DNA from: Bacteriovoracaceae bacterium UBA6153
Lineage (GTDB): Bacteria; Bdellovibrionota; Bacteriovoracia; Bacteriovoracales; Bacteriovoracaceae
Direction: 5' to 3'
NCBI GenBank assembly: GCA_002428265.1
Contig: DIUR01000023.1
Span: forward strand, 186,001-250,000
Length of the DNA: 64,000 bases
Shown: positions 8,980 through 17,810 of the stretch, in pieces
Position numbering within the stretch: position 1 is the first letter of the stretch
How the letters are laid out: each line of letters starts with the position of its first letter
Translations under genes and position numbers: made by a program
Notes under the pieces: model-generated
Database searches by the model: none
The model's input: only the letters and a program-made list of their open reading frames with translations
Told to the model about the DNA's origin: nothing

Positions 8980-10842
8980 ATGATTAAGGCATCACTACTT
9001 TCAGCAGTACTTATGACTTCGGCACTACTTCAGACTAATGTTGCAGAAGCTGGTTTATTAAACCTGTTTCCAGGATCTAAAAAGATTCAATCTGAAGCAG
9101 TTAAAGATGTTTATGCTGGAATTAAATTCAACTACCTTGATCGCGCTGATCGTTTAATGATTCTTAATGATTTTCTCAATTCAGTTGAACTTGAATATGC
9201 TCTTCTTCCGTTAAAAGAACAAAGAATTGGCCTGGATTTTAAAAAGCTAAAACAAGAAGCAAGAGATGCTGAAATGGCAGCTGGAGATTATACACTTACA
9301 GCTGCAGATAGAAAAAATAGCGACGCCAGAGAAAAGATTGCTTTTCACCAGGCCGTAAGCAACATGGAGTTCCTGGATCGTATGCAACTAGTAGTTGCTA
9401 AATTTAAGGATACTCACTTTGGACTTAGTGAAAAAATCTCAAGACCATTCATTTATAATGGAGTTCGCTTTATCCGTGTTCAGGGAAAAATTGTCGTAGG
9501 CTCTCTTGATAAAAAATTCCTGGCAATGGTTGAAAAACTCTCAGACACAGATTTATCAGCAATTAAGATAGGTGATGAAGTCGCAGCTATCGATGGTGTT
9601 GATGTTGAAACAAAGATTAATGAACTGAAAGATTATATTGCAGGAAGTACGGATGAGTATAACGATATGGAAGCTGTTCGTTCATTGACTCTAAGAAACT
9701 TTAAGTACGAAAAAAAGAATTTCATGAGAATTGCCTTTAAGAGTGGGAGAGTTTTTAAACTTCCGATCTTCGTAAACAATTCTATGCAAGATACTCCTAG
9801 AATGGACGTTATAACTTTTATGAACAGATTTGACATTCCTTCTGATGCTTCATCTCTGGGAATCGTTTTTGATAAAGCGACTAATAAATGGGTTGATAGC
9901 GGGGCGATGGCCTTTGCTGGATACTCAGTGAGAAACCTGAAAGAGAATTTAAAAGGTGTAACTGAGATGATGGACGATGCAGGATCTCCTGCTATTCGTA
10001 CAGGATACTATATCAATAAAGGAAAAACATATGCGGTTATGCAGCTTATGACTTTTTCTACTAAGAACGTAAAAACGGCAAATACTGAGATGCCATTCCT
10101 GGATGCGATTAGAAATTTTGCCATTGATGCAAAAGAAAATGATCTTCAGGTTATTCTTGATTTAAGAATTAACGGCGGTGGAAATGGAAATTTCCCGGCA
10201 GCAGTACTAAGTATCTTTACTGAGGCCGATAAACTCTACGGTGGACCTTCTCGCGGTTATAGAGTGACTCAATATATGCGTAACATGGAAGAACAGCAAA
10301 ATTACCAGAGAGTCGCAGGTGAAGACCAAACTTTTGGTCTGACTTATGATGACCTTAGAAACGTTATGGAAAACGCTCTTGATGAAGGTAAGGCATACGC
10401 ACCAATGTATAACGTAACTGGGCCGATTGGCGCTGACGCTAAAGTTAAAGGCTTCAACCAAAAAATGGTTGTTCTGGTAACACCTTACTGTATTAGTGCA
10501 TGTGATATGACAGCTTCACTTTTTAAAGCATCAAAACGTGCAACTATTATTGGTACGACTACAAATGGAACGGGAGCAGGGTTCAGGTCATCTTCAGAGA
10601 TGAACACAGTATGGACAGATCCTCTAAGAGTTTTCTCGACGACTATTCCAAACTTTTTATTTGGGCGTCCGGGTGCAGATTTGACTCAAGCCGTTTACGG
10701 AGAAAATAGTGTTTCGGAGCTATGCTCTGAAAATGAACCAACTGTAGCGGATATTGAATACAGAAACGCTCCAATTGATATCGTAAAAGGGAATCTGGGT
10801 TGGTTACAAAAAGCTGCACAAGTTCTCGAGTCGGATAAATAA
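8980..10842 (+). CDS. exported S41-family peptidase-like protein (atypical active site)
   Basis: This 620-residue protein has a signal peptide (MIKASLLSAVL...AEAG), a PDZ-like segment near GDEVAAIDGVDV and an S41 (tail-specific protease) core. The core shows DLRINGGGNGN and CISACD. By alignment with Tsp, S506 in CISACD matches the catalytic Ser, but the general-base Lys position 25 residues on is T531 (NGTGAG). It may therefore use the tricorn-like tetrad or be inactive. The ATG at 8980 is chosen over 8962 because CGGGAG lies just upstream and the signal peptide starts there. Another S41 protease follows immediately. The likely location is periplasmic or secreted. Confidence 0.8.
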   Translation: MIKASLLSAVLMTSALLQTNVAEAGLLNLFPGSKKIQSEAVKDVYAGIKFNYLDRADRLMILNDFLNSVELEYALLPLKEQRIGLDFKKLKQEARDAEMAAGDYTLTAADRKNSDAREKIAFHQAVSNMEFLDRMQLVVAKFKDTHFGLSEKISRPFIYNGVRFIRVQGKIVVGSLDKKFLAMVEKLSDTDLSAIKIGDEVAAIDGVDVETKINELKDYIAGSTDEYNDMEAVRSLTLRNFKYEKKNFMRIAFKSGRVFKLPIFVNNSMQDTPRMDVITFMNRFDIPSDASSLGIVFDKATNKWVDSGAMAFAGYSVRNLKENLKGVTEMMDDAGSPAIRTGYYINKGKTYAVMQLMTFSTKNVKTANTEMPFLDAIRNFAIDAKENDLQVILDLRINGGGNGNFPAAVLSIFTEADKLYGGPSRGYRVTQYMRNMEEQQNYQRVAGEDQTFGLTYDDLRNVMENALDEGKAYAPMYNVTGPIGADAKVKGFNQKMVVLVTPYCISACDMTASLFKASKRATIIGTTTNGTGAGFRSSSEMNTVWTDPLRVFSTTIPNFLFGRPGADLTQAVYGENSVSELCSENEPTVADIEYRNAPIDIVKGNLGWLQKAAQVLESDK

Positions 10843-10869
10843 CATATTTTAAAGATCGGATAATCTGTA

Positions 10870-10906
10870 ATTGCTCGGTGGGCCTATGTCACCGAGCAAT
10901 TTTTTC
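10870..10906 (+). terminator. terminator after the S41-like gene
   Basis: TTGCTCGGTG (10871-10880) pairs perfectly with CACCGAGCAA (10890-10899) and is followed by six T residues. It separates the first S41-type gene from prc. Confidence 0.92.
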
Positions 10907-10978
10907 TTTTGACTCCTGCTCCTCATATTGAGGTATCATTGATGGATAGTCTTTGGGCCTTCAATCTTTGGAGAAAAA

Positions 10979-13159
10979 ATGAAACGTCTCTCGCTCGTAA
11001 TTGTTCTACTATTGTCTTTCAATGCTTTTTCTCAGGCCAAAGATCCCAAAGATCCCAAAGATCCAAGACGTGAAAAGCTAATCGGAAATATTCTTAAAAA
11101 TGCCCTTGAGACTTATCACTATCGTGGAATTAAAATTAACGATGAAGTGTCTCAAAAAGCGTTCCGCGAATACCTTAAAAAAATCGACGGCTCAAAACAA
11201 TTTCTCACTAAAGCAGATATCAAAGAACTTGAAGCTTATCAGTTCTTGATGGATGACGAGATGGTTAGTGGTGATTACGTTTTAATTGAAAAAGCGTCAG
11301 CTGTTTTAAAAAAGAGAATTGCTCTTGCGGAAAATCTTCGTAAAGAATTATTTAAGAAGCAGTTTGATTTTAACGGTAACGAAGTTCTGGAGCTTGACCC
11401 GGAAAAAAGAGACTGGGTAACAGACGAATCAAAACTTAAAACTAATTGGGAAATCGTCTTTAAACAAGCGACACTTAATAAGTATCTTTCGTTAATTGAT
11501 GAACAAACTGAAAAGCCAGTGGCAAAAGGAGCAAAAGCTTCGACAAAGCCAGTGAAGAAAATGAAAGCAGAAAAGAAACTTACAGATGCGGAAATGAGAA
11601 CAAAAGCTCATGAGTCTGTATCAAAAAGATTTGCTACAATTTTCCAACGTCTTGGTTCTCAAGATAGAGATGATCAATTAGATAACTTCTATAACTCAGT
11701 AACAGTTGTATTTGACCCGCATACAAATTACCTTCCTTCTAAAAAGAAAGAAGATTTTGATATCGACATCACTGGAAAACTTGAAGGGATCGGAGCTGTT
11801 TTACAAGAAGACGGATCGTTCATTAAGGTTGTTCAGATTGTTCCTGGAGGCCCTGCATGGAGAGGAAAAGAGCTTGAAGCAGAAGATGTTATTTTATCAG
11901 TTGCTCAAGGTAATAAAGAAGGCGTAGATCTTACAGATATGAAAGTAGACGACGCCGTCAGATACATCCGTGGTAAAAAAGGAACAGAAGTTCGTCTAAC
12001 GATCAGAAAAGTAGATGGATCTAGAAAAATCATTTCAATCATTCGTGATGAAATTGAAGTTGCCGCTTCATTTGCAAAGTCTTCAGTCCTTCAAAATAAA
12101 GATACAGATGTAAAAGTAGGCTATATTCAGCTTCCTAAATTTTACCGTGACTTTGAAAATCCAAAGATCAACTGTACTGATGACGTAAGAAAAGAAATTG
12201 AAAGACTTAAAAAAGCAAAAGTGGATGCTATCGTTTTAGATTTAAGAAATAACGGTGGTGGAGCTCTTGAAGACGCGAGACTTATGTCAGGACTATTCAT
12301 TGATAAAGGGCCGATTGTTCAGGTTAAAAACCACATGGGACAAATCGAAGTTCTTGAAGATGACGATACAAGTGTGAGCTATGATGGACCGTTAATCGTA
12401 TTACAAAACCGTTTCTCAGCTTCAGCTTCAGAAATTCTTGCAGGAGCTATGCAAGATTATGGAAGAGCTATCGTAGTCGGAGGGGATTTCTCTCACGGTA
12501 AAGGAACTGTTCAGGCCGTTTTAGATTTAAATCGTGGACCTCTTGTTTCTAAAACAATGGGTGCTTTAAAAGTAACGATCCAAAAGTTTTACCGTGTAAC
12601 TGGTGCTTCAACTCAATACAAAGGAATTACTCCAGATTTAATTCTTCCAGATATCGCTAGTTATGTTGATAGCCGTGAAAAGGATCTTGAATACTCACTT
12701 CCATGGGATCAGATTCCAGCAAAACCATTTAACAAGTGGACTAAATTTTCATACAACCTGACTGATCTTAAAGCAAAGAGTGCAGCGAGAGTAAAAGTTG
12801 ATGCTAGATTTGCAAAAATCAACCGCAACCTTGAATACTTAAATAAGAAGAAAAAAGAGACAACTGTTTCTCTAAATCTTAAAAAAGTTCAGGAAGAAGA
12901 AGCAGCGACTAAAAAACTTGCTGAAGACATGAAAATGGAAGAAGAGGATAAAAACCTTCTTGTAACAAACTTTGAAGACTCACTTAAGGCACATGAAAAC
13001 ATTCGTCCAGGCGATATGAAGAAATGGGCAAAAGATTTTGATCAAAGAAAAGAAGAATGGGTTAAGACACTAAGACAAGATGTTGTTTTAGGAGAGTCGG
13101 TGATGATTGCAAATGATATTGTAAAATCACTTAAAGTTAAAAATACAGCTTCAAAATAA
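10979..13159 (+). CDS. prc: carboxy-terminal processing protease (Prc/Tsp)
   Basis: This is a periplasmic S41A protease that degrades or trims proteins from their C-termini. After a signal peptide (to about residue 20) there is an N-terminal helical domain, then a PDZ domain around residues 265-345 (GIGAVLQEDG, VPGGPAWRGKEL). The catalytic core follows, with LRNNGGG, Ser in SASASE and Lys in SHGKGT. A Lys/Glu-rich C-terminal domain as in E. coli Prc completes it. At 726 residues it is close to the E. coli length (682). GGAG stands ahead of the ATG. The predicted mature N-terminus starts with a Lys-Asp-Pro repeat encoded by a 9-base tandem repeat. Confidence 0.93.
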   Translation: MKRLSLVIVLLLSFNAFSQAKDPKDPKDPRREKLIGNILKNALETYHYRGIKINDEVSQKAFREYLKKIDGSKQFLTKADIKELEAYQFLMDDEMVSGDYVLIEKASAVLKKRIALAENLRKELFKKQFDFNGNEVLELDPEKRDWVTDESKLKTNWEIVFKQATLNKYLSLIDEQTEKPVAKGAKASTKPVKKMKAEKKLTDAEMRTKAHESVSKRFATIFQRLGSQDRDDQLDNFYNSVTVVFDPHTNYLPSKKKEDFDIDITGKLEGIGAVLQEDGSFIKVVQIVPGGPAWRGKELEAEDVILSVAQGNKEGVDLTDMKVDDAVRYIRGKKGTEVRLTIRKVDGSRKIISIIRDEIEVAASFAKSSVLQNKDTDVKVGYIQLPKFYRDFENPKINCTDDVRKEIERLKKAKVDAIVLDLRNNGGGALEDARLMSGLFIDKGPIVQVKNHMGQIEVLEDDDTSVSYDGPLIVLQNRFSASASEILAGAMQDYGRAIVVGGDFSHGKGTVQAVLDLNRGPLVSKTMGALKVTIQKFYRVTGASTQYKGITPDLILPDIASYVDSREKDLEYSLPWDQIPAKPFNKWTKFSYNLTDLKAKSAARVKVDARFAKINRNLEYLNKKKKETTVSLNLKKVQEEEAATKKLAEDMKMEEEDKNLLVTNFEDSLKAHENIRPGDMKKWAKDFDQRKEEWVKTLRQDVVLGESVMIANDIVKSLKVKNTASK
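11039..11065 (+). repeat. three tandem copies of a 9-bp unit inside prc
   Basis: AAAGATCCC, AAAGATCCC and AAAGATCCA follow one another and encode Lys-Asp-Pro three times at the mature N-terminus of Prc. Copy-number change would keep the reading frame. Confidence 0.85.
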
Positions 13160-13161
13160 TT

Positions 13162-13386
13162 ATGTTAGATAACCAAGAAATAAACGAACTGTTAGAAATA
13201 CTAGAAAATCACGATGACGAAGAGTTAGCGGTTGAACTCCTTAAGGAGTTCAACCTTGCTACTAAAAAACTCGGCAAATTGGTCTTGAATCTGGATAAAA
13301 ACCTGCCGCATGACCAGTGGAAAAAAGACTGCGATCAAGCACAGCTCGACCTCGATAATGTTGTTAAAAGGATTAAATCTCTATGA
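13162..13386 (+). CDS. small acidic protein, function unknown
   Basis: This 74-residue, Asp/Glu/Leu-rich, probably all-helical cytoplasmic protein has no motif I recognise. It starts two bases after the prc stop and its own stop overlaps the next start as ATGA (13383-13386). It is therefore part of the prc transcript and coupled to the RDD protein gene. No strong ribosome site is visible, which fits translational coupling. Confidence 0.6.
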   Translation: MLDNQEINELLEILENHDDEELAVELLKEFNLATKKLGKLVLNLDKNLPHDQWKKDCDQAQLDLDNVVKRIKSL

Positions 13387-14030
13387 GTGAAGGCAAGAAG
13401 CCTAGATCTACAGTCATGGACCATGGTGATGCAACCAATACTCGTGTAAAAATTAATTCTAAAAATTTACGGAATGAAGAACTAAAGCTTGATGAAGTAG
13501 GTCGTAAGCGAATCTCTAAGACACGCAACGAACTCTATGAAGAGCTTCGTAAAGATGATGTGATCCTTAATGACGAAGACCATTATGAGTTTCCGACAGC
13601 ACCGTTAAGGGCAATAGCTTTTATCATAGATGTGCTGTTTATCTTAATTGCAGTAAAGATTATTTATCTTATAACACCATTTGAGATGAAGCTTATTCAA
13701 CTTTTTTTGGATAAGTATAAGCTGCAGCTGATGTTTTCTCCTGAAATTAATTTCTACCTTGTTTTTGGTATAACGATTGTTGTAAGTGCTTTTTTTCTTA
13801 TCGTTATTCCCGTCACATTCTTTCATGTTTCGCTTGGAAAAAAGATCACTGGAATCAAGGTAAGAAGCGAGTTTCAAAACTCTCTTTCGATTAAACAAAT
13901 CATCAAAAGAGAGATCATCTACAAGCCTTTAGGAATAGTCCTGCTTGCTGGATTTATCATGCCTTTTTTCGACAAGAAAAAGAAATCTTTTCACGACAAG
14001 TTGTGTGGAACGATTGTCGTAAGAAGATAA
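13383..14030 (+). CDS. RDD-family membrane protein
   Basis: The 215-residue protein has a charged N-terminal region of about 75 residues, then an RDD domain. Its first helix starts APLRAIAFIIDVLF (Arg and Asp of the family name), and SLGKKITGIKV, a further helix and KKSFHDKLCGTIVV follow. Three membrane segments are visible. RDD proteins are poorly understood; some affect ion transport or stress tolerance. The start overlaps the preceding small gene. It ends tail to tail with pilT. Confidence 0.85.
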   Translation: MSEGKKPRSTVMDHGDATNTRVKINSKNLRNEELKLDEVGRKRISKTRNELYEELRKDDVILNDEDHYEFPTAPLRAIAFIIDVLFILIAVKIIYLITPFEMKLIQLFLDKYKLQLMFSPEINFYLVFGITIVVSAFFLIVIPVTFFHVSLGKKITGIKVRSEFQNSLSIKQIIKREIIYKPLGIVLLAGFIMPFFDKKKKSFHDKLCGTIVVRR

Positions 14031-15116
14031 TTACTCGACAATAAGTTTTTGAATGAAGTCAGATTGTGAAGACACAGCTTCCATCGCGACTTCTTTATCA
14101 ATGAATCCTTTCTGGTAAAGGAACATGATATGTTGATCGAAAGTCTGTCCACCGTTGGTTGATTTTCCCTGGCCTTGAGAAATAATTTGCGGGATACGAT
14201 TTAAATCATCCTTGCCACTAATACAGTCACGTATACCTGCAGAAGTCACCATGATCTCTTGAGCGATAACAACTTTACCATTTCTTCCTGGGAGCATTCT
14301 TTGTCCGATAATCGCATAAAGATTCTCGGCCAGTCTTTTTCTAACTTCCGGTTGCTCATGAGCAGGGAACATCGAGATAATTCTTCCGATAGTCGTCACA
14401 GTATTCGTTGTGTGCAAAGTAGAAAAGACCGTATGGCCGGTTTCAGCTGCTTTTAGTGCTATGTTGGCCGTAATAGGGTCTCTCATCTCACCAATAGAGA
14501 TAACGTCTGGGTCTTGTCTTAAAGCGGCCCTGAGTCCTGTTGAGAAGTCTTCAGTGTCGGAGCCTACTTCGCGCTGGGAGATGCGGGATTTTTTCTGTTG
14601 GTAAGTGTATTCAATAGGATCTTCAATGGTGAGAATATGTGAAGCGCTATTTTCATTGATGTGATCAATCATGGCAGCTAAGGTTGTACTCTTTCCCGAT
14701 CCAGTTGCACCGGTAACGAGGATTAGTCCACGTTTTTGAAGTGCAATTTTTCCCAGCATTCTTGGAAAATCAAGCTCTGTCAGGTTTGGAACTTTTGCGT
14801 TGATAACTCTTAGAACAATTCCAATATTTCCGAAATAAGTGAAAATGTTATAACGAAGTCTGCAGACATCAGGAATACTGTAGGCACCATCGATTTCATT
14901 TTTTGCAGTCAGAACCTGAGGATTTTCCTGATTCGCCAGAAGAATTTCGACTATATTCTTCATGTCTTCTTGAGAGAAATTTTTAGTTTGAATAGGAATC
15001 AGGTCTCCGCGAATTCGCAAACACGGAACTTCATCCTGACGGATATGAATGTCAGAGGCCTTGTGCTCAATTGCTGCTGCCACAAGAGAAGAAAGATTTT
15101 TTAACGTAAATGCCAT
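14031..15116 (-). CDS. pilT: type IV pilus retraction ATPase PilT
   Basis: This hexameric ATPase powers pilus retraction and twitching. Visible elements are an N-terminal SDIHIR block, Walker A GATGSGKST (residues 136-144), Asp box TIEDPIEY, Walker B DVISIGEMRD and the His box TGHTVFSTLHT. A C-terminal GIRDCISG segment stands where PilT has AIRNLIRE. At 361 residues it has normal length. No other pilus gene is nearby. The divergent neighbour is a glycosyltransferase gene. In predatory relatives pili are important for prey attachment, which is known biology and not shown here. Confidence 0.93.
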   Translation of the reverse strand: MAFTLKNLSSLVAAAIEHKASDIHIRQDEVPCLRIRGDLIPIQTKNFSQEDMKNIVEILLANQENPQVLTAKNEIDGAYSIPDVCRLRYNIFTYFGNIGIVLRVINAKVPNLTELDFPRMLGKIALQKRGLILVTGATGSGKSTTLAAMIDHINENSASHILTIEDPIEYTYQQKKSRISQREVGSDTEDFSTGLRAALRQDPDVISIGEMRDPITANIALKAAETGHTVFSTLHTTNTVTTIGRIISMFPAHEQPEVRKRLAENLYAIIGQRMLPGRNGKVVIAQEIMVTSAGIRDCISGKDDLNRIPQIISQGQGKSTNGGQTFDQHIMFLYQKGFIDKEVAMEAVSSQSDFIQKLIVE

Positions 15117-15172
15117 TGTCGGTATCTCAATTCATTTCCAATGTGTTCGATATAGTTTATTATCAAGTAAGA

Positions 15173-16186
15173 ATGAAGATTAATAAAGTTCTAATTATCC
15201 GCTTTTCAAGTTTCGGTGACATCGTTCAGTGCTCATCAGTTGTTGAACTAATTCGTCAGAAATTCACATCCTCTCAAATTGATTGGGTGACTCGTAGCGA
15301 GTTTGATTATTTGGTCAAACTTAATCACGACGTAAACAAAGTTTGGTCATTTGATAAAAAACTTGGTTTTAAAGGCCTGATAGCACTTGGAATGGAGTTA
15401 AGAAGACAGGAGTATGATTACGTCTACGATGCTCATAATAATCTTCGCTCAAAACTTTTATCCTTTCTTATCAGATCGAAAATATTTTCCCGACCTAATT
15501 GGGTAACAAGATCAAAAGACCGCTTTAAAAGAATCCTTCTTTTTACATTCAGGGTTAATACTTTTCCATGGCCTTTTAAAGGTATTCACTCTTATCAGGC
15601 GCCCCTAGAAAAGTGGGGGATTTCAAAAGGCCAGGATGAAAAACTAGTTATCTGGGATTTTTCTGAAGCAAGTCGATTAAAGGCAAAAGGATTTTTAGAA
15701 AATAAGAACACCATTATTCTTGTGCCTTCAGCTGCGTGGGAAATGAAGCGCTGGCCGCTACCACAATGGAAAAAATTAATTGAGATCATGCCTCATCACA
15801 ACTTTGTCGTTCTGGGTGGACGTGAAGATCTTTTTTGTGAAGAACTCAAAGCTATTGCCCCAGAAAGAGTTGAAAATCTTGCAGGTAAACTCTCACTGGT
15901 TGAAAGCTGCGCTCTTATTGAAAAAGCAGAACTTGTTATTTCTGCAGATACAGGTCTCTTACATGTGGCCGATGTTCTTGGAGTAAAAGCACTCTCACTT
16001 ATGGGGCCTACTGCTTTTGGATTTACAACAGGCCCTCAGATTAAAACGATGGAAGTAGAGCTACCTTGCAGACCGTGCACGAAAGACGGTAGAGGTAGCT
16101 GCTCACAGGATGTTTATCAGAAATGCATGGTGGATATTACGCCTCAGATGGTAGCGCAGGAAGCCCTTCATTTGCTCCCCTTATAG
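15173..16186 (+). CDS. glycosyltransferase family 9 (ADP-heptose:LPS heptosyltransferase-like)
   Basis: This is probably an inner-membrane-associated enzyme adding heptose to LPS core. It begins MKINKVLIIRFSSFGDIVQCS, the GT9 N-terminal signature. It continues with VPSAAWEMKRWP and the donor-binding SADTGLLHVADVLGV...LMGPT region. The C-terminus carries four Cys residues (PCRPCTKDGRGSC and a later Cys), common in this group. The ATG at 15173 is preferred over an upstream TTG at 15110 because the family signature begins there; length is 337. The last 50 bases overlap the convergent hydrolase gene on the other strand. Confidence 0.88.
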   Translation: MKINKVLIIRFSSFGDIVQCSSVVELIRQKFTSSQIDWVTRSEFDYLVKLNHDVNKVWSFDKKLGFKGLIALGMELRRQEYDYVYDAHNNLRSKLLSFLIRSKIFSRPNWVTRSKDRFKRILLFTFRVNTFPWPFKGIHSYQAPLEKWGISKGQDEKLVIWDFSEASRLKAKGFLENKNTIILVPSAAWEMKRWPLPQWKKLIEIMPHHNFVVLGGREDLFCEELKAIAPERVENLAGKLSLVESCALIEKAELVISADTGLLHVADVLGVKALSLMGPTAFGFTTGPQIKTMEVELPCRPCTKDGRGSCSQDVYQKCMVDITPQMVAQEALHLLPL

Positions 16187-17810
16187 TCTTTCTCATTTCC
16201 CACAATAAATGGCTTATATAAGGTCTACGCGTCTCTTTAGTCGCTACCATTAATAGTTTTGTGATCTTTAAACTATTTGGATTTGAATAAAGAAGAATGA
16301 GAAGTTCCTGAATATAATTTGTGCTCAGGGTGATGTAGTTATCAGTCCCGATTCCAAGCTGCACACCTTTTTTCTCCCACCATGAAAACGGATGGTCTTT
16401 ATAATCAGGGAATGCACCTGTAAGTTTTAAATTCGATGAAGGCAGAGCAACGAGAGAGACTTTTTTATTAATCATACGATTTAAAACATCGTGCTGATAA
16501 TGCTCGATCTCTCTGGCCGTGTGAAACTTGGCCTTTAGAAATTTTACTTTTTCTTTTTCATCCAATGGAACTCCGTTGAGAAGTTTTTCTCTTACTTCCA
16601 CGTCAGGCCATTCCATATCCATAATCTCATCAAACTCAAAACTTTTAGGATCAAGGGCCTGTTTGTTTTTATTCATTTCCACAATTCTTTGATAAAGGCG
16701 GTGGAAATAGTAGTTAGGATTGATACCAAGGCTCAGTCCGTGCTCAAGTGTATCAATGTGCCAGATATTGAGAGCATTATCTACTGCCTGAACTCCTAGC
16801 CTTAAAATTTTCCATGTTTCACCATGGTGACTTCTGATCCTGAAGCCTTGGTATTGCAGGCGTCTAAGACCTGATTTCATTTCAAGAAAATGTTTTTTCT
16901 TATAAAGCTCTTTTTCGTCACCTACAGTATCAACTTCACTTAGTACTTCTTTTAAGAATGGATACTTCTTCAAAATTTCCAGAATGCTCATAACCTGATC
17001 TTCAAAGTGATCTTTTTTAGAGTTATAGCTATTTTGATCAAAGAAATTAGACTCTTTTCTAAAGCTTGGAGAAAGGATGAAGTTGAAAAATGGCTTCTCT
17101 GATTTAAATTTCATAAAACCATCATAGAGGCCTAGAACAACATCATCTTCAGTCAGGCTTTCTAGACCAGGGATCTGCTCATCACTGATTCCGGTGCTTC
17201 GTGAAAGCGTAAACTTTAACCTGATTTTTCCAACATTATAGTTTTCATAAAGTTCAGTGGCCATGTGATAGGCCGCTGCCTCATGGGCCTCTCTGGTTGT
17301 TAGAATAAGTTTTGAAAGGTAGAGAATCTTTAAGTAGGTCTTAAACTGTTCACCTTCTTTTAATCTGATCAGACGGTCAACGTCTTCAACTGATTTAACC
17401 GGTATAGACTGATCACCATAGACTTGTCTGATCTTTTCTTCATAAAGCTCTTTATCTGGGCCTTCAAGCAGAAGTTTTAATCTTGGATAAATAAAACCAG
17501 CAGAAAGAGATCCGGTTAAGTGAATATGTTCTTCATGATAAGAAAGTGGAAATTCTTTAAAGAATCCAAAAAAGGCCTCTGAAAAAGGATGGTTTAGGAG
17601 AGTTGAGATATCGACATCATTGTTGTGAAATCCAATGATGAGTTTTCTAAACTCTGCTAATGATTTTTCAACTAGAGGATTGCACTTGAGTTCAGGATGA
17701 TGGGCCAGAAGCTCTAGTGTATCGTTAATCGTGATCCCGTTTGTTTCACTGATAACGTCAATGAGGGCATTTTTAATATCTTGAATAACTTTTTCATTTT
17801 TTGTGAACAT
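16137..17810 (-). CDS. adenosine/AMP-deaminase-superfamily hydrolase
   Basis: This 557-residue protein has metal-dependent deaminase motifs: HIHLTGS (H95, H97), HHGE, an EHG (equivalent to the GHG motif), SSNLKLTG followed by HPFSWW, and GTDNY supplying the Asp. It is longer than adenosine deaminase (about 340), with an extra N-terminal stretch of about 85 residues and insertions. It resembles AMP-deaminase-like proteins, but the substrate is uncertain. It is translated just after the J-domain gene through a TAATG overlap (17808-17812). Its end overlaps the GT9 gene on the other strand by 50 bases. Confidence 0.78.
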   Translation of the reverse strand: MFTKNEKVIQDIKNALIDVISETNGITINDTLELLAHHPELKCNPLVEKSLAEFRKLIIGFHNNDVDISTLLNHPFSEAFFGFFKEFPLSYHEEHIHLTGSLSAGFIYPRLKLLLEGPDKELYEEKIRQVYGDQSIPVKSVEDVDRLIRLKEGEQFKTYLKILYLSKLILTTREAHEAAAYHMATELYENYNVGKIRLKFTLSRSTGISDEQIPGLESLTEDDVVLGLYDGFMKFKSEKPFFNFILSPSFRKESNFFDQNSYNSKKDHFEDQVMSILEILKKYPFLKEVLSEVDTVGDEKELYKKKHFLEMKSGLRRLQYQGFRIRSHHGETWKILRLGVQAVDNALNIWHIDTLEHGLSLGINPNYYFHRLYQRIVEMNKNKQALDPKSFEFDEIMDMEWPDVEVREKLLNGVPLDEKEKVKFLKAKFHTAREIEHYQHDVLNRMINKKVSLVALPSSNLKLTGAFPDYKDHPFSWWEKKGVQLGIGTDNYITLSTNYIQELLILLYSNPNSLKITKLLMVATKETRRPYISHLLWEMRKTIRGANEGLPALPSEA

